Below are positions 10,775 through 21,619 of a DNA stretch of 64,000 bases, one piece after another (position 1 is the stretch's first letter; each line of letters begins with the position of its first letter). This DNA is from Ferrovum sp. PN-J185. GTDB lineage: Bacteria > Pseudomonadota > Gammaproteobacteria > Burkholderiales > Ferrovaceae. The translations under genes were made by a program, and so were the position numbers. The notes below the pieces were generated by a model. That model did not search any database. It was not told the DNA's origin and saw only the letters and a list, made by a program, of their open reading frames with translations. Location of the stretch: positions 216,535 to 280,534 of the forward strand of contig NZ_LQZA01000002.1 in assembly GCF_001581925.1 (NCBI RefSeq), written 5' to 3'.

Positions 10775-11622
10775 TGTAGAGCAAATTCAAGCCATATTCC
10801 TAAAAAGATCACACCACCAAACCAGTTGTTATGCAAAAATGCTTTAAAGCAACTTTGTCTATCTCTTAATCTAATTAACAAATAGTGGTAAGTAGCGATC
10901 AAGCCTGCTATGACTAATGCAGCAAAATACACTATGCCAAAATGTAAAAGATATCCAGCAACAGCTAATAATAGCAAGGTAATCAGATAGCACAACATAA
11001 TAGCTAATACATCATATCTACCAAACAACAACGCTGACGAATGAATACCTAGATGAATATCATCATCGCGGTCCACCATGGCGTATTCAGTATCATAAGC
11101 AATAGCCCAAAATATATTAGCTACTAGTAGTAGATAGGCAACAGGGGGAATAAAGTTAAGTTGTGCTGCAAATGCCATGGGAATACCGAAGCCAAAAGCA
11201 ATACCAAGATAAGCTTGGGGAATAGATAAAAAACGTTTGGTAAAAGGATAAGAGGCCGCAAGAAAAGCAGCAATAACCGATAAAATTATTGTTAAATTAT
11301 TACAAGTAAGAACGAGGAAAAAAGAAGCTAAGCTTAATAAAAAAGTTAAGACTAATGCTTCTTTTACTGATACGGCGCCGCTTGTTATAGGTCTATTTTC
11401 AGTACGCTTTACATGGCGATCATAATTTCTGTCAGCTACATCATTGATTACACATCCTGCAGAGCGCATTAGAATAGTACCGAAAATAAACACCAGCAGT
11501 ATGTGTATAGTTGGATGGGCATGGCTTGCAATCCATACAGCCCATAGTGTTGGCCAGAGTAACAACAAAATACCAATAGGCTTATCGAGCCTCATTAATT
11601 TTATATAATTAGACAAATTCAT
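10771..11622 (-). CDS. ubiA: 4-hydroxybenzoate octaprenyltransferase
   Basis: An integral membrane prenyltransferase that attaches the polyprenyl tail to 4-hydroxybenzoate in ubiquinone synthesis. The 283-residue, roughly 9-segment protein has both aspartate-rich prenyl-diphosphate motifs: NDVADRNYDRHVKRTENRP (N-D-x3-D-x3-D) near residue 70 and YDTEYAMVDRDDD near residue 190. No chorismate lyase gene (ubiC) adjoins it. It follows recG by 2 bp on the minus strand. Confidence 0.96.
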   Translation of the reverse strand: MNLSNYIKLMRLDKPIGILLLLWPTLWAVWIASHAHPTIHILLVFIFGTILMRSAGCVINDVADRNYDRHVKRTENRPITSGAVSVKEALVLTFLLSLASFFLVLTCNNLTIILSVIAAFLAASYPFTKRFLSIPQAYLGIAFGFGIPMAFAAQLNFIPPVAYLLLVANIFWAIAYDTEYAMVDRDDDIHLGIHSSALLFGRYDVLAIMLCYLITLLLLAVAGYLLHFGIVYFAALVIAGLIATYHYLLIRLRDRQSCFKAFLHNNWFGGVIFLGIWLEFALH

Positions 11623-11624
11623 AA

Positions 11625-13676
11625 TTAGGCTTTTAGATAATCTTTTGGCTGACTATACCAACGTGAAACATGATTCGTAGCCATTATAGGATAGTCACTG
11701 ATCATTTCATCTGCAATTTGTTGAACCGGCGCCAACAAATCCTCATGTTGTTCAAGGCTGGCATATCTAAACCCGGGTACCCCACTTTGTTTGGCACCTA
11801 ATAATTCACCAGGACCACGGATTAGTAAGTCTTGTCTGGCAAGCTCAAACCCATCGGTAGTTTCATAAATAATCTTTAGACGTTTTTTAGCCGTCTCATT
11901 GAGGGGGCCATGATACAGTAAAATGCACATACTTTGATCCGCTCCTCTACCCACACGACCTCTTAATTGGTGCAATTGTGCAAGCCCCATTCTTTCAGCA
12001 TGTTCAATAACAATCATTGTGGCATTGGGTACATCAACGCCTACTTCAATTACGGTTGTTGCTACAAGTACGTGGATTTCATTTTTATAAAATAAATCCA
12101 TGATAGCTTGTTTTTCAAAGCGATCCATTTTGCCGTGGACTAACCCAACTTGTAGGTCAGGAAAATGGTTTTGAATATAGTGAAAGGTATCTAATGCAGT
12201 TTCAAGTTGTAGGGTTTCTGATTCTTCGATTAAAGGACAAACCCAATAAGCTTGATTACCCGATAAACAAATCTCTCTAATTCGTAGTATTACCTCATCA
12301 CGTCTACGACTTTCAATGAGTTTTGTAATTATCGGCTGACGTCCTTGAGGCAGTTCATTAATAATCGATACATCAAGATCTGCAAAATAGCTCATACTTA
12401 ATGTTCTAGGTATAGGTGTTGCGGTCATCATTAATAAATGTGGTTCAAGACTTTTGTTTTCTGTGGCTTTAAGACGTAAAGCAAGTCTTTGTTCTACACC
12501 AAATCGATGTTGTTCATCAATCACAGCAAGGCCGAGTTTGGCGAATTCAACTTCCTGTTGTATGAGTGCATGTGTACCAATTATCAGATCTACCTCATGA
12601 TTCTTGATTTTCTCATGGGCAATATCTTTTTCTTTCTTCTTCATGCTACCAGTTAACCACTGCGTACGAATACCAAGTGGACTGAGCCAACGTTCAATTT
12701 TAATAAAGTGTTGCTCAGCAAGAATTTCAGTGGGAGCCATCAGTGCCGCCTGAAAGCCTGAATGAACCGTATGTAAACAACTTATTGTGGCTACAATTGT
12801 TTTTCCACTACCTACATCGCCTTGCAACAAACGATGCATGGGATAAGTACGCTTGAGATCGGAAGTGATCTCTTGTAGCACTCTTATTTGTGCTCTAGTT
12901 AATGTGAAACTAAGATGATTAATAAAATCAGTTAAAAAGCTTTTATTGCCTGTTAAGCGCGGCGCTAGTCTTTTTTCTCTTTTATGATAATTAATACGCG
13001 TCGAAATTTGTTGTGCCAATAGTTCATCAAAGATGATTCTCTGCCATGCAGGATGGTTTTTGTTGCTCAGTGCGTGAATATCCACTGTGGGTTCTGGATA
13101 ATGTAGTGTTTTAACTGCATCGACAAAGCAAGGTAAGTGCAATTTATGAACTACTGATTCTGGCAAAGTATCCTCCAATGACAGAGATTTCATAGCAAGG
13201 TCAATAGCTTTTTTTATTGTTGGTTGTGTTAACCCAGCCACAGTGGGGTATATAGGGGTAAGAGTGGAGGATAATTCTTTAAGGGGACTTGCTACGTGAT
13301 ATTTTGGATGAATCATTTCCAAACCTAAGTAACCTTGTTTGGCTTCACCAAAAAAACGAAAACGTTTCCCTTTTGATAACTGACTGACTTGGCTGCCATA
13401 AAAGTTTAAAAAACGACAGGTTATTACACCGCTGTCATCTTGCACTTTTATGATCAGCATTTTACGTGGGCGGTATAGTACTTCACTTGCGATCACTTCC
13501 CCTTCAATAAGACATTCCTCATTCATGGGAATATCATGAATTAAAGTGATTTTTGTTTCATCGCTATAGCGATAAGGAAAATGTAATATAAGATCAGTAA
13601 CTCTAGAAATACCAAGCTTATTTAATAGCTTGATTGTCTTTTCATTCAGTTTCAGATCAACTAACTGATCGGTCAT
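11625..13676 (-). CDS. recG: ATP-dependent DNA helicase RecG
   Basis: A branch-migration helicase acting on stalled replication forks and recombination intermediates. The 683-residue length is normal. An N-terminal wedge/OB region is followed by helicase motifs I (LLQGDVGSGKTIVA), II (VIDEQHRFG, the DEQH box), III (MTATPIPRTL) and VI (QLRGRVGRG). The start at 13676 lies 3 bp after the ridA stop, so it is cotranscribed with spoT-ridA, a common betaproteobacterial arrangement. Confidence 0.98.
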   Translation of the reverse strand: MTDQLVDLKLNEKTIKLLNKLGISRVTDLILHFPYRYSDETKITLIHDIPMNEECLIEGEVIASEVLYRPRKMLIIKVQDDSGVITCRFLNFYGSQVSQLSKGKRFRFFGEAKQGYLGLEMIHPKYHVASPLKELSSTLTPIYPTVAGLTQPTIKKAIDLAMKSLSLEDTLPESVVHKLHLPCFVDAVKTLHYPEPTVDIHALSNKNHPAWQRIIFDELLAQQISTRINYHKREKRLAPRLTGNKSFLTDFINHLSFTLTRAQIRVLQEITSDLKRTYPMHRLLQGDVGSGKTIVATISCLHTVHSGFQAALMAPTEILAEQHFIKIERWLSPLGIRTQWLTGSMKKKEKDIAHEKIKNHEVDLIIGTHALIQQEVEFAKLGLAVIDEQHRFGVEQRLALRLKATENKSLEPHLLMMTATPIPRTLSMSYFADLDVSIINELPQGRQPIITKLIESRRRDEVILRIREICLSGNQAYWVCPLIEESETLQLETALDTFHYIQNHFPDLQVGLVHGKMDRFEKQAIMDLFYKNEIHVLVATTVIEVGVDVPNATMIVIEHAERMGLAQLHQLRGRVGRGADQSMCILLYHGPLNETAKKRLKIIYETTDGFELARQDLLIRGPGELLGAKQSGVPGFRYASLEQHEDLLAPVQQIADEMISDYPIMATNHVSRWYSQPKDYLKA

Positions 13677-13679
13677 GCT

Positions 13680-14060
13680 TTAACTGATAACCATTATCCC
13701 ATCTATTTCTACGAGTGCTTGCCGTGGTAGAGAAGCGATACCTACAGCTGCTCGTGCCGGATAAGGTTGAGCAAAATACTGAGACATATAGTCATTCACT
13801 TTTGCAAAATGACTCAAATCTGTGAGATATACAGTAAGTCTAACAAAATCGTTCATACTCCCGCCAGCAGCTTCTGCTACCGCCTTTAAATTATTCAGTA
13901 CTTGAATAATCTGGTTATCAATGCCTTCAGCAAGCAACATGGTTTTTGGATCAAGCCCAATTTGGCCTGATAGGTAAACTGTGTCATCACAGCGAACGGC
14001 CTGAGAGTAAGTGCCTATTGCGGCAGGAGCGTGTGGAGTACTGATAATACTTTTAGTCAT
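13680..14060 (-). CDS. ridA: RidA family 2-iminobutanoate/2-iminopropanoate deaminase
   Basis: A trimeric enzyme that hydrolyses reactive imines/enamines released by PLP enzymes. [20 protein letters not shown] at the N-terminus, [11 protein letters not shown], and the C-terminal [19 protein letters not shown] with its conserved arginine define the family. I choose the ATG at 14060, which has an AGGAAA ribosome site. An in-frame ATG at 14087 would add nine residues absent from the family and overlap spoT. It lies between spoT and recG. Confidence 0.94.
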   Translation of the reverse strand: MTKSIISTPHAPAAIGTYSQAVRCDDTVYLSGQIGLDPKTMLLAEGIDNQIIQVLNNLKAVAEAAGGSMNDFVRLTVYLTDLSHFAKVNDYMSQYFAQPYPARAAVGIASLPRQALVEIDGIMVIS

Positions 14061-14073
14061 GGTTTTTCCTGAA

Positions 14074-16212
14074 TTAATTTTGAACACGGGTAATTCTGAC
14101 TACCTCTGGGATATCACGCAAATGTTGGAATAAAGAGGCTAGATGGCTGGTATCAGTCACTTGGACAGTAAAATTGATTTCTGAATAGGTTCCATCCGGT
14201 TTATTAATTGATACGCTATCAATATTTGACTGTGCTTCCGCAATGGCAGCAGCTACAGTCGCTAATACTCCGCGACGGTTCACAGCCATTAATTTAATCT
14301 CTACATCAAAAAGCTTTCCAGTATTGTTTTCCCATTCTACATCTACCCACTTGTCGGGATCACTACGATATTGTTTGATGGCTCGGCAATCTTGGGTATG
14401 AATGAGTAATCCTTGTCCTTTTTTAATAATACCTGTAATGGGATCTCCCGGGATAGGCCTGCAGCAGTGGGCAAACTGTACGGCAATCCCTTCGCTTCCT
14501 CGAATAGTAATAGACCCTGGGCGTTCATTGTTATCTTTATCGGTATTAGAGAGCAATCCTTTGGCCACAACAATATTAAGTCGTTTGCCAAGACCAATTT
14601 CAGTTAATACATCATTTTGTGTTTTGCAGCGGTCGCGCTTAAGAAATGCCTCCCATTGTGTTTCGCTAATATCACTGGGATTGATTTTGAGTGCACGCAG
14701 AGCCTGATTCAGCAAGCGACGGCCAAGTTCAATGGATTCATCAAGTAGCATGGTACGTAGATAATGGCGTATCTTTGAGCGTGCTTTAGCACTGACAACA
14801 TAGTTAAGCCAAGCTGGATTGGGGGCTGCATTATCTGCGGTAATAATTTCTACTCTATCGCCATTAGCTAGTGTTGTTCGCAATGGTGCTAGTTCATTAT
14901 TGATTTTTGCAGCAACACAACGGTTACCAATGTCGGTATGGACGTCATAGGCAAAATCAACAGGTGTTGCTCCCTTAGGTAAGGATTTAATATTTCCTTT
15001 GGGAGTGAACACATATACCTGATCTGGAAAGAGATCAACTTTAAGATGTTCTAAAAATTCAACGGCATCACCGCTTTCAGTTTGCATTTCTAACAGTGAC
15101 TGAAGCCATTGGTGGGTTTTTTGTTGTACATCAGTTAAAGGAGTTTCAGTGGATTTGTATAACCAATGTGACGCGACTCCAGATTCAGCAATTTTATGCA
15201 TATCTGAAGTACGAATTTGTAACTCTATGGGAGTACCATATGGACCAAATAAAGTAGTATGAAGAGATTGGTAACCATTGGCTTTAGGGATAGCAATATA
15301 ATCTTTGAACTTACCTGGAATAGGTTTAAAAAGAGTATGTAACGCCCCTAATGTGAGATAACAGGACTGAATGTCCTTAACCAGTATTCTAAAACCGTAA
15401 ATATCCAGTACCTCAGAAAATGACAAGGATTTACCTATCATTTTTTTGTAGATACTATAAATATTTTTTTCTCTACCTGTTACCACAGCATCAATACCAA
15501 ACTGCTCAAGCCGTTGAGTGATAGAAGTCAGTATCTTGCTGACCACTTCTCTGCGATTCCCTCTGGCAGCTTTAACCGCTTTTGATAATACTTGGTAACG
15601 ATTGGGAAATAGATAAAAGAAGCAAAGATCTTGCATCTCTTGATAGACAGCATGAAGTCCTAAACGGTTGGCAATAGGGCCATAGATATCTAATGTTTCA
15701 CGAGCGATGCGGCGCTGTTTGGTTTCCTTCATGGCACCTAGAGTGCGCATGTTATGCAATCTGTCGGCAAGCTTAATAAGAATGACGCGGACATCACGCG
15801 CCATAGCAAGCAACATTTTTCTAAAATTCTCTGCTTGGGCTTGTTGTTCTGTTTGCGACTCTATACGGTCTAATTTACTGACACCATCAACCAAGTCGGC
15901 GACAGATTTACCAAACTTGTCTGAAATTTCTCTGGCGGTGGTTGCTGTATCTTCTACAGTATCGTGTAAGAGAGCGGCAATAAGAGCCTGAACATCTAAA
16001 TGCCATTCAGCTAATATGCTCGCTACCGAGAGGGGGTGCGTGATATAAGGCTCGCCACTCTTTCTGATTTGGCCGGTATGGGCTTTATCCGCTAAATTAA
16101 AGGCAAGTTGTAACTGCTCAAGATCTTCAGGTCGAAGATAGTTGGCTGCGAGGTTGATTAGAGGTGTAGAAGTAACCTCAGTTAATATTTCAGCTTGAGC
16201 AGTTGTGGGCAC
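14074..16212 (-). CDS. spoT: Bifunctional (p)ppGpp synthetase/hydrolase
   Basis: The stringent-response enzyme that makes and degrades (p)ppGpp. The 712-residue protein has an HD hydrolase domain ([10 protein letters not shown] near residue 85), a synthetase domain with the RFKD-type signature [20 protein letters not shown] typical of bifunctional enzymes, a TGS domain ([20 protein letters not shown]) and a C-terminal ACT domain. The start appears to be GTG (16212). An ATG that overlaps the rpoZ stop as TAATG is in the wrong frame. rpoZ-spoT is the classic operon. Confidence 0.97.
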   Translation of the reverse strand: MPTTAQAEILTEVTSTPLINLAANYLRPEDLEQLQLAFNLADKAHTGQIRKSGEPYITHPLSVASILAEWHLDVQALIAALLHDTVEDTATTAREISDKFGKSVADLVDGVSKLDRIESQTEQQAQAENFRKMLLAMARDVRVILIKLADRLHNMRTLGAMKETKQRRIARETLDIYGPIANRLGLHAVYQEMQDLCFFYLFPNRYQVLSKAVKAARGNRREVVSKILTSITQRLEQFGIDAVVTGREKNIYSIYKKMIGKSLSFSEVLDIYGFRILVKDIQSCYLTLGALHTLFKPIPGKFKDYIAIPKANGYQSLHTTLFGPYGTPIELQIRTSDMHKIAESGVASHWLYKSTETPLTDVQQKTHQWLQSLLEMQTESGDAVEFLEHLKVDLFPDQVYVFTPKGNIKSLPKGATPVDFAYDVHTDIGNRCVAAKINNELAPLRTTLANGDRVEIITADNAAPNPAWLNYVVSAKARSKIRHYLRTMLLDESIELGRRLLNQALRALKINPSDISETQWEAFLKRDRCKTQNDVLTEIGLGKRLNIVVAKGLLSNTDKDNNERPGSITIRGSEGIAVQFAHCCRPIPGDPITGIIKKGQGLLIHTQDCRAIKQYRSDPDKWVDVEWENNTGKLFDVEIKLMAVNRRGVLATVAAAIAEAQSNIDSVSINKPDGTYSEINFTVQVTDTSHLASLFQHLRDIPEVVRITRVQN

Positions 16213-16216
16213 TTCA

Positions 16217-16429
16217 TTAATTATTACTGTTAGGTTTATTTAAAATATCTAGACCTATTTTTCCAGCAGCAATTTCACGTAATGCAATTACAGTTGGCTT
16301 GTCTTTGTTTGGATCAACATTAGGTGTTGATCCAGAAGCAACTTGTCTTGCTCTGTAGGTGGCTGCCAGCGTTAATTCAAAACGGTTAGGTATTCTCTCT
16401 AGAGCGTCTTCAATAGTAATTCTTGCCAT
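16217..16429 (-). CDS. rpoZ: RNA polymerase omega subunit
   Basis: A 70-residue subunit that helps assemble RNA polymerase and binds ppGpp. [28 protein letters not shown] and the later [10 protein letters not shown] segment are diagnostic. It lies 4 bp before the spoT start and 11 bp after gmk, placing the ppGpp target and the ppGpp enzyme in one unit. Confidence 0.97.
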   Translation of the reverse strand: MARITIEDALERIPNRFELTLAATYRARQVASGSTPNVDPNKDKPTVIALREIAAGKIGLDILNKPNSNN

Positions 16430-16440
16430 AATTAAACCTC

Positions 16441-17046
16441 TTAGCGCAATACAAATAAATTCATATAATTAGGATATTGACGATCTCTACGGCATTTTTG
16501 ACTGCGTACAATCGCCTTTAAATCTTCTAAAGCTGTATTAAAATCTTCATTAATAATAGCATAATCAAATTCTGATTCATGGCTTATGTCATCTTTTGCA
16601 GCTTCAAGTCGTTGATTTATCACTTCTTCACTATCTTTTCCTCGCCCAATTAAACGATGCTTTAGTGTTTCAAGTGAGGGTGGAAGAACAAAAATACTAA
16701 CTGCATTAGGAAATATTTTTTTTACTTGGCGCGCACCTTGCCAATCTATCTCAAGCATAACGTCTTTGTTCTGTGCCAACTGATCACGAATAGTGTGTGC
16801 TGAAGTGCCATAAAAGTTGCCATATACCTCTGCATATTCTAGGAACACATTTTGTTGAATAAGTTGGTTAAAGTTGTCACGTGTGACAAAGAAGTATTCT
16901 TTGCCATCTATTTCTCCAGGTCTTGGTAGACGTGTGGTGTGGGAGATAGACAGACATACACTGTCCTCTTCCTTGATTAATGCATTCACTAAACTTGATT
17001 TACCAGCCCCAGAAGGTGCTGAAACAATAAAAATTTGACCTGTCAT
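16441..17046 (-). CDS. gmk: Guanylate kinase
   Basis: Phosphorylates GMP to GDP with ATP. The 201-residue protein has the P-loop [17 protein letters not shown] near residue 7, the guanylate-kinase signature around [21 protein letters not shown], and the [15 protein letters not shown]-binding segment. It overlaps the yicC stop by 4 bp. Position ahead of rpoZ-spoT is conserved in proteobacteria and groups GTP/ppGpp metabolism. Confidence 0.98.
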   Translation of the reverse strand: MTGQIFIVSAPSGAGKSSLVNALIKEEDSVCLSISHTTRLPRPGEIDGKEYFFVTRDNFNQLIQQNVFLEYAEVYGNFYGTSAHTIRDQLAQNKDVMLEIDWQGARQVKKIFPNAVSIFVLPPSLETLKHRLIGRGKDSEEVINQRLEAAKDDISHESEFDYAIINEDFNTALEDLKAIVRSQKCRRDRQYPNYMNLFVLR

Positions 17047-17930
17047 TCTATATTCTGTATTTGTTCGCGCATTTGTTCGATAAGAATTTTCATTTCCAGA
17101 GCACCACTTGATAACTTGTTTACAATGGCTTTAGAGCCTAATGTGTTGGCTTCACGATTGAGCTCTTGCATCAGAAAATCAAGTTTTTTCCCAGTAACCC
17201 CTCCAGCTTTGATGAGTCGTAGTGTTTCGTCTAAATGAAGATTGAGTCTACTGATTTCTTCTTCAATATCTACTTTAGCTGCCATCAGAGCTATCTCTTG
17301 ATAAATTCGCTCCTCATGTTCAGTGCCCAATGCTTCTTGAAAGCGTAATTTTAATCTTTCTTCAAATTGTTTCACAAAATTGGGTACTTCTGGAATGAGA
17401 TCATTAACTATGGACTGAATAATATGAATACGCTCAATGAGGTAAGAGGCAAGTTTAGCGCCTTCTCTTTTTCTTGACTCATTAAGATCGGCTAATAACT
17501 GAGTTAACAAGGAAAGCGCATCACTCTCTACTTTTTCAGCAGTTAAACTGTCCACTTGAAAAACCCCTGGCCACTTCAGCACGTCAGCTACAGATAATGG
17601 TGTAGCGTCTACAAATACTTCTTGAACCACAGCACTGGCACGACGTAATTCTTCAAGTGCGGTTGTATTGAGTAAAGATAGATTGGTAGATTGATCCCTT
17701 GATCTCAAGTCTATACGACAATCTATTTTACCTCTTTGTAAGGATTTACTAATCTGTTCTCTAAATGACGATTCCAGACTTCTTAAAGTATCTGGTAATC
17801 TCACTTGTATATCTAAAAAACGATGATTAACGGATTTAATATCGATGGACAGAGTACCATAGGGTAATTCTCTGATTTCCGATGCAAAACCAGTCATACT
17901 ATGTAAGGATATAGCCATATTTTTTTGCAT
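17043..17930 (-). CDS. yicC: YicC family endoribonuclease-like protein
   Basis: A conserved protein of about 290 residues; E. coli YicC is reported to act in RNA decay. It starts [18 protein letters not shown]. The family usually begins close to MTGFA, so the true start may be the second ATG (17918) or third (17897). The C-terminus [20 protein letters not shown] and [14 protein letters not shown] is the family's DUF1732 hallmark. It is divergent from rph and translationally coupled to gmk. Confidence 0.93.
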   Translation of the reverse strand: MQKNMAISLHSMTGFASEIRELPYGTLSIDIKSVNHRFLDIQVRLPDTLRSLESSFREQISKSLQRGKIDCRIDLRSRDQSTNLSLLNTTALEELRRASAVVQEVFVDATPLSVADVLKWPGVFQVDSLTAEKVESDALSLLTQLLADLNESRKREGAKLASYLIERIHIIQSIVNDLIPEVPNFVKQFEERLKLRFQEALGTEHEERIYQEIALMAAKVDIEEEISRLNLHLDETLRLIKAGGVTGKKLDFLMQELNREANTLGSKAIVNKLSSGALEMKILIEQMREQIQNIE

Positions 17931-17970
17931 AATAATGAATGTGTCTATGATAACTCACTTAGGAACAATT

Positions 17971-18687
17971 ATGAGACCAAGTCAACGACAAGCTCAACAA
18001 TTAAGAGAAATTAAATTTACCCGTCAAGCCACACGTTACGCTGAAGGAGCAGTCATGACGGAGTTTGGTTTTACCAAGGTGCTATGTACGGCGAGCATTG
18101 AAGAGAAAGTGCCTTCTTTTTTAAAGGGGAAAAATCAGGGTTGGCTTACTGCAGAATACGGGATGCTCCCTCGTTCAACGCACACCAGAATGCAAAGAGA
18201 GTCAGTCTCTGGAAAACAGTCTGGTAGAACGCAGGAAATTCAGCGTTTAATTGGACGTTCGCTGCGTGCGGTGGTGAATTTAGGCTCATTAGGGGAGCGC
18301 ACGATTCATTTGGATTGTGATGTAATTCAAGCTGATGGCGGCACAAGGACCGCGAGCATTACAGGTGCTTATGTGGCTCTATACGATGCAGTACACAAGT
18401 TAATGGCGCAAGGAGTACTTACCAGCAACCCAATTATTCAGCCAGTTGCTGCGATTTCGGTTGGTGTCTACCAAGGGTTGCCTGTGTTGGACCTTGATTA
18501 TGAAGAGGATTCGGCCTGCGATACGGATATGAATGTTGTAATGACAGAAGATGGACGATTTATCGAGTTACAAGGTACTGCTGAGGGTGAACCTTTTTCA
18601 CGAGATAGCTTGCAGAGTTTGCTGGGATTAGCAGAATTAGGTTGTCGTCAGTTAATTGAGCTACAAAAGCAGGTTTTAGCAGGCTAA
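17971..18687 (+). CDS. rph: Ribonuclease PH
   Basis: A phosphorolytic 3'-5' exoribonuclease that trims tRNA 3' ends. I start at ATG 17971 ([14 protein letters not shown]), which has an AGGAA site 7 bp upstream and matches the family N-terminus. An upstream ATG at 17935 would add twelve unrelated residues. [16 protein letters not shown], the [15 protein letters not shown] phosphate-binding segment and [19 protein letters not shown] are diagnostic. The length of 238 residues is normal. It is followed after 1 bp by rdgB. Confidence 0.97.
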   Translation: MRPSQRQAQQLREIKFTRQATRYAEGAVMTEFGFTKVLCTASIEEKVPSFLKGKNQGWLTAEYGMLPRSTHTRMQRESVSGKQSGRTQEIQRLIGRSLRAVVNLGSLGERTIHLDCDVIQADGGTRTASITGAYVALYDAVHKLMAQGVLTSNPIIQPVAAISVGVYQGLPVLDLDYEEDSACDTDMNVVMTEDGRFIELQGTAEGEPFSRDSLQSLLGLAELGCRQLIELQKQVLAG

Positions 18688-18688
18688 T

Positions 18689-19294
18689 ATGACAAAAAAA
18701 ATTATTATTGCCAGTCATAATCAAGGAAAGCTTCAAGAAATTCGTACTCTTTTAGATCCTCTGCCACTGAATGTGGTGGGAGCGGGAGATTTGTTGTTAC
18801 CTGAACCAGAGGAACCCTTTACCACTTTTATTGAAAACGCTTTACATAAAGCAAGATATGTATCTCGTTTAACAGCTAGCCCCGCTCTTGCGGATGATTC
18901 GGGTTTGTGTGTTGATCACTTAATGGGTGCGCCAGGAATTATGTCCGCGCGCTTTGCCGGATTGGACAAATCAGATGAAAAAAATAATCAAAAATTATTA
19001 GATCTTCTTCATAATGTGTCACATCGTTCAGCCCACTTTATATGCTGTATTGTGTTAGTTCGTCATGAATCTGATCCCGACCCCATTATTAGTATAGGTA
19101 AATGGTACGGCCAAATAGCTCGTAATCAATCGGGAAGCAATGGTTTTGGTTATGATCCTTTATTTTATATACCTGAATTAAAGAAAACAGCCGCACAACT
19201 TACCCAAGCTGAAAAAAATCAATTTAGTCATCGTGCCAAAGCGCTTCAGGGCATAATTCAAGCATTACAAAAAGACTCGTATTTCAACGATTAA
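18689..19294 (+). CDS. rdgB: XTP/dITP pyrophosphatase (RdgB/HAM1)
   Basis: Removes non-canonical purine nucleotides such as dITP and XTP from the pool. The 201-residue protein starts with IIIASHNQGKLQEI and carries LADDSGLCVDHLMGAPGIMS, the catalytic acidic pair, and NGFGYDPLFYIPE, then the SHRAKAL C-terminal signature. It sits between rph and hemW with 1-bp spacings, a usual operon. Confidence 0.97.
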   Translation: MTKKIIIASHNQGKLQEIRTLLDPLPLNVVGAGDLLLPEPEEPFTTFIENALHKARYVSRLTASPALADDSGLCVDHLMGAPGIMSARFAGLDKSDEKNNQKLLDLLHNVSHRSAHFICCIVLVRHESDPDPIISIGKWYGQIARNQSGSNGFGYDPLFYIPELKKTAAQLTQAEKNQFSHRAKALQGIIQALQKDSYFND

Positions 19295-19295
19295 T

Positions 19296-20444
19296 ATGGC
19301 TTTAACAGTACTACCCCCCTTATCGCTTTATGTACACGTTCCTTGGTGTATAAAAAAATGCCCTTACTGCGACTTTAACTCTCATGAGTTAAAGTCGAAA
19401 ATTAATGAATCTCAATTTATAGATGCATTATTAACAGATTTTCAGTATCAGTTACCGTACATTTGGGGGAGGTCAGTTCGATCAATATTTATTGGTGGGG
19501 GAACACCAAGTTTATTATCACCTGAGTCGTTCGATCGATTAATCAGCGGTATTCGTAGTTTAGTATCTCTTATTCCCGGAGCTGAAATTACTCTTGAAGC
19601 AAATCCAGGCACTTTTGAGACTGATAAGTTTCGTGGTTTTAAAGAAGCTGGTATTAATCGTCTTTCTCTTGGTATTCAATCATTAAATAATCGTCTCTTA
19701 AAAGTAATCGGACGAGTTCATGATCGAGAGCAAGCTTTATTTGCTATATCCCAAGCAAGAACTGTTTTTGATAATTTAAATTGTGATTTGATGTATGGCT
19801 TACCCAATCAAACCCATCAGGAGGCATTGGACGATTTGACTGAATTATTAAGCTTTAATCCTGATCATATCTCTTTTTATCAGTTAACTATTGAACCTAA
19901 CACCTACTTTTATAAATTTCCCCCATTACTACCAGAGCAGGATCAGATTGTTACTCTTGAAAACGATATTTATTCTTTATTGAAGGAGTATCACTTTGAT
20001 CACTACGAAGTATCAGCTTATGCTCAACAGGGTAAGCGCTCACAACATAATTTAAACTATTGGATGTTTGGTGATTATGTGGGTATTGGTCCTGGCGCAC
20101 ATGGCAAAATTTCTTTGCCAGACAAAATCATGCGAACAGCAAAAATAAAACATCCTAACAATTATTTAAACTTGATTGGTAAACAAGAAGATATTGAAGA
20201 AAGACATGTTGTGGATTTTAATAGTATTCCATTTGAATTCATGATGAACGCCTTAAGACTAAATGCAGGGTTTTCTTTGTCACTTTTTGAAGAAAGAACG
20301 GGATTATCAATTGAGTCAATTCAATCCACTTTATCTTTAGCTGAAAAGAAACGATTTGTTACTATTAGCGAGAATTATTTAAGTCCCACAGAACTAGGTC
20401 GTCATTTTTTAAACGATTTAATCAGCTTATTTCTTAATGACTAA
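19296..20444 (+). CDS. hemW: Radical SAM heme chaperone HemW
   Basis: A radical-SAM protein that binds and delivers heme and was formerly annotated as oxygen-independent coproporphyrinogen oxidase. The cluster motif C-x3-C-x2-C is present in VPWCIKKCPYCDFNSHE. GGGTPSLLSPESF and the SLGIQSLNNRLLKVIGR region follow. It lacks the extra N-terminal region of true HemN, and at 382 residues has the HemW length. It overlaps ogt by 8 bp. Confidence 0.95.
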   Translation: MALTVLPPLSLYVHVPWCIKKCPYCDFNSHELKSKINESQFIDALLTDFQYQLPYIWGRSVRSIFIGGGTPSLLSPESFDRLISGIRSLVSLIPGAEITLEANPGTFETDKFRGFKEAGINRLSLGIQSLNNRLLKVIGRVHDREQALFAISQARTVFDNLNCDLMYGLPNQTHQEALDDLTELLSFNPDHISFYQLTIEPNTYFYKFPPLLPEQDQIVTLENDIYSLLKEYHFDHYEVSAYAQQGKRSQHNLNYWMFGDYVGIGPGAHGKISLPDKIMRTAKIKHPNNYLNLIGKQEDIEERHVVDFNSIPFEFMMNALRLNAGFSLSLFEERTGLSIESIQSTLSLAEKKRFVTISENYLSPTELGRHFLNDLISLFLND

Positions 20445-20943
20445 CTCTATTTATTTTTATATTACTCGTTTATCTCCTTGGGGATATATGGGGGTAGTAT
20501 GTGAAGGTACGACTTTGCTTAGAATTGATGTAAAGTCGAGTCTAGAAGAGTTACATCTGTTTTTATTAAGTCATTATCCTCTCATGGAACAATCTAACAT
20601 CTTAAAGACGATTGCAGATGAGGTGATTCATTTAATCCATAACCCAACATACGTTATTCATAATGCATATCGACTTGAAGGCACGGTATTTCAACAGAAG
20701 GTATGGCACGCTATTCTGACCATACCTGTAGGGTCTGTTAAAACCTATCAAGTTATTGCTCAAGAGATACGTCACACAAGAGCAGTACGCGCTGTAGGAA
20801 CGGCTTGCGGGGCCAATCCGTTGCCGTTTATTGTGCCATGTCACCGAGTGGTAGGTTCATCGGGTAAATTAGGTGGTTTTGGTTTAGGTATTGAATTTAA
20901 GAGAGAGTTACTGGCTAAAGAAGGAATTACTTACTTTCTTTGA
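20437..20943 (+). CDS. ogt: Methylated-DNA--protein-cysteine methyltransferase
   Basis: Repairs O6-alkylguanine by accepting the alkyl group on a cysteine. The active-site PCHR is in PFIVPCHRVVGSSGKLGGFG near residue 130, and GTVFQQKVWHAILTIPVG is the helix-turn-helix DNA-binding part. At 168 residues it has the Ogt size, without an AdaA domain. The 3' end overlaps convergent trmB by 17 bp. Confidence 0.94.
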   Translation: MTNSIYFYITRLSPWGYMGVVCEGTTLLRIDVKSSLEELHLFLLSHYPLMEQSNILKTIADEVIHLIHNPTYVIHNAYRLEGTVFQQKVWHAILTIPVGSVKTYQVIAQEIRHTRAVRAVGTACGANPLPFIVPCHRVVGSSGKLGGFGLGIEFKRELLAKEGITYFL

Positions 20944-21619
20944 TAAATAACAAATCCCAAACACCATGACCTAATTTGAGTCCCCTATTTTCAAATTTGG
21001 TTAAGGGACGATAGTCCGGTCTTACTGCAAAACCAGATGTGGTATTTTTTAGTTGTGTGCATTGCGAGAGTACTTCCAGCATTTGATCGGCATAGTCTTG
21101 CCAATCAGTAGCTAAGTGAATATATCCACCGTTTTGGATATAGTTAACTAAGTTATTGATAAAGGAAGATTGAATGAGTCTTCTTTTGTGGTGTCTTGCT
21201 TTTGGCCATGGGTCTGGGAAAAAGATATGTACTCCAGCAAGGCTTTGCGGTGGTATCAGAAATTGCAATACCTCCACAGCATCATGACGTATTATACGGA
21301 CATTGGTCAGGTTTTCTTGATCAATTAACTTTAATATATTGCCAATTCCCGGTCCATGAACATCCACTGCGATAAAGTTTTTTTCAGGAAAAGTTTTAGC
21401 AATATTAATGGTAGGTTCACCCATACCAAAACCAATTTCCAGTATGGTGGGTGCTTCTCTGTTAAAAACTTCGTGCAAGGATAATAGACCTTTGTCTTGA
21501 GTAAATTGAATTCCCCATTGTGGAAACAATTCATCAATTGCTCGTTGCTGCCCCGTTGATAGCCTTCCCTGCCTTAATACGTAGCTGCGAATATGTTGTC
21601 CAATTGTCATTGTATTCAT
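20927..21619 (-). CDS. trmB: tRNA (guanine-N7)-methyltransferase
   Basis: Makes m7G46 in tRNA using SAM. The 230-residue protein has the SAM-binding ILEIGFGMGEPTINIA motif, and the TrmB signature HIFFPDPWPKARHHKRRLIQ followed by GGYIHLATDWQDYA. The start codon overlaps the thiG stop by one base (TAATG). An ATG three codons further in is an alternative. Confidence 0.96.
   Translation of the reverse strand: MNTMTIGQHIRSYVLRQGRLSTGQQRAIDELFPQWGIQFTQDKGLLSLHEVFNREAPTILEIGFGMGEPTINIAKTFPEKNFIAVDVHGPGIGNILKLIDQENLTNVRIIRHDAVEVLQFLIPPQSLAGVHIFFPDPWPKARHHKRRLIQSSFINNLVNYIQNGGYIHLATDWQDYADQMLEVLSQCTQLKNTTSGFAVRPDYRPLTKFENRGLKLGHGVWDLLFIKESK

Noticed and set aside
14060..14087. The upstream ATG of ridA giving a longer N-terminus
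   Set aside because: The nine extra residues are absent from the RidA family, and the downstream ATG has a better ribosome site.
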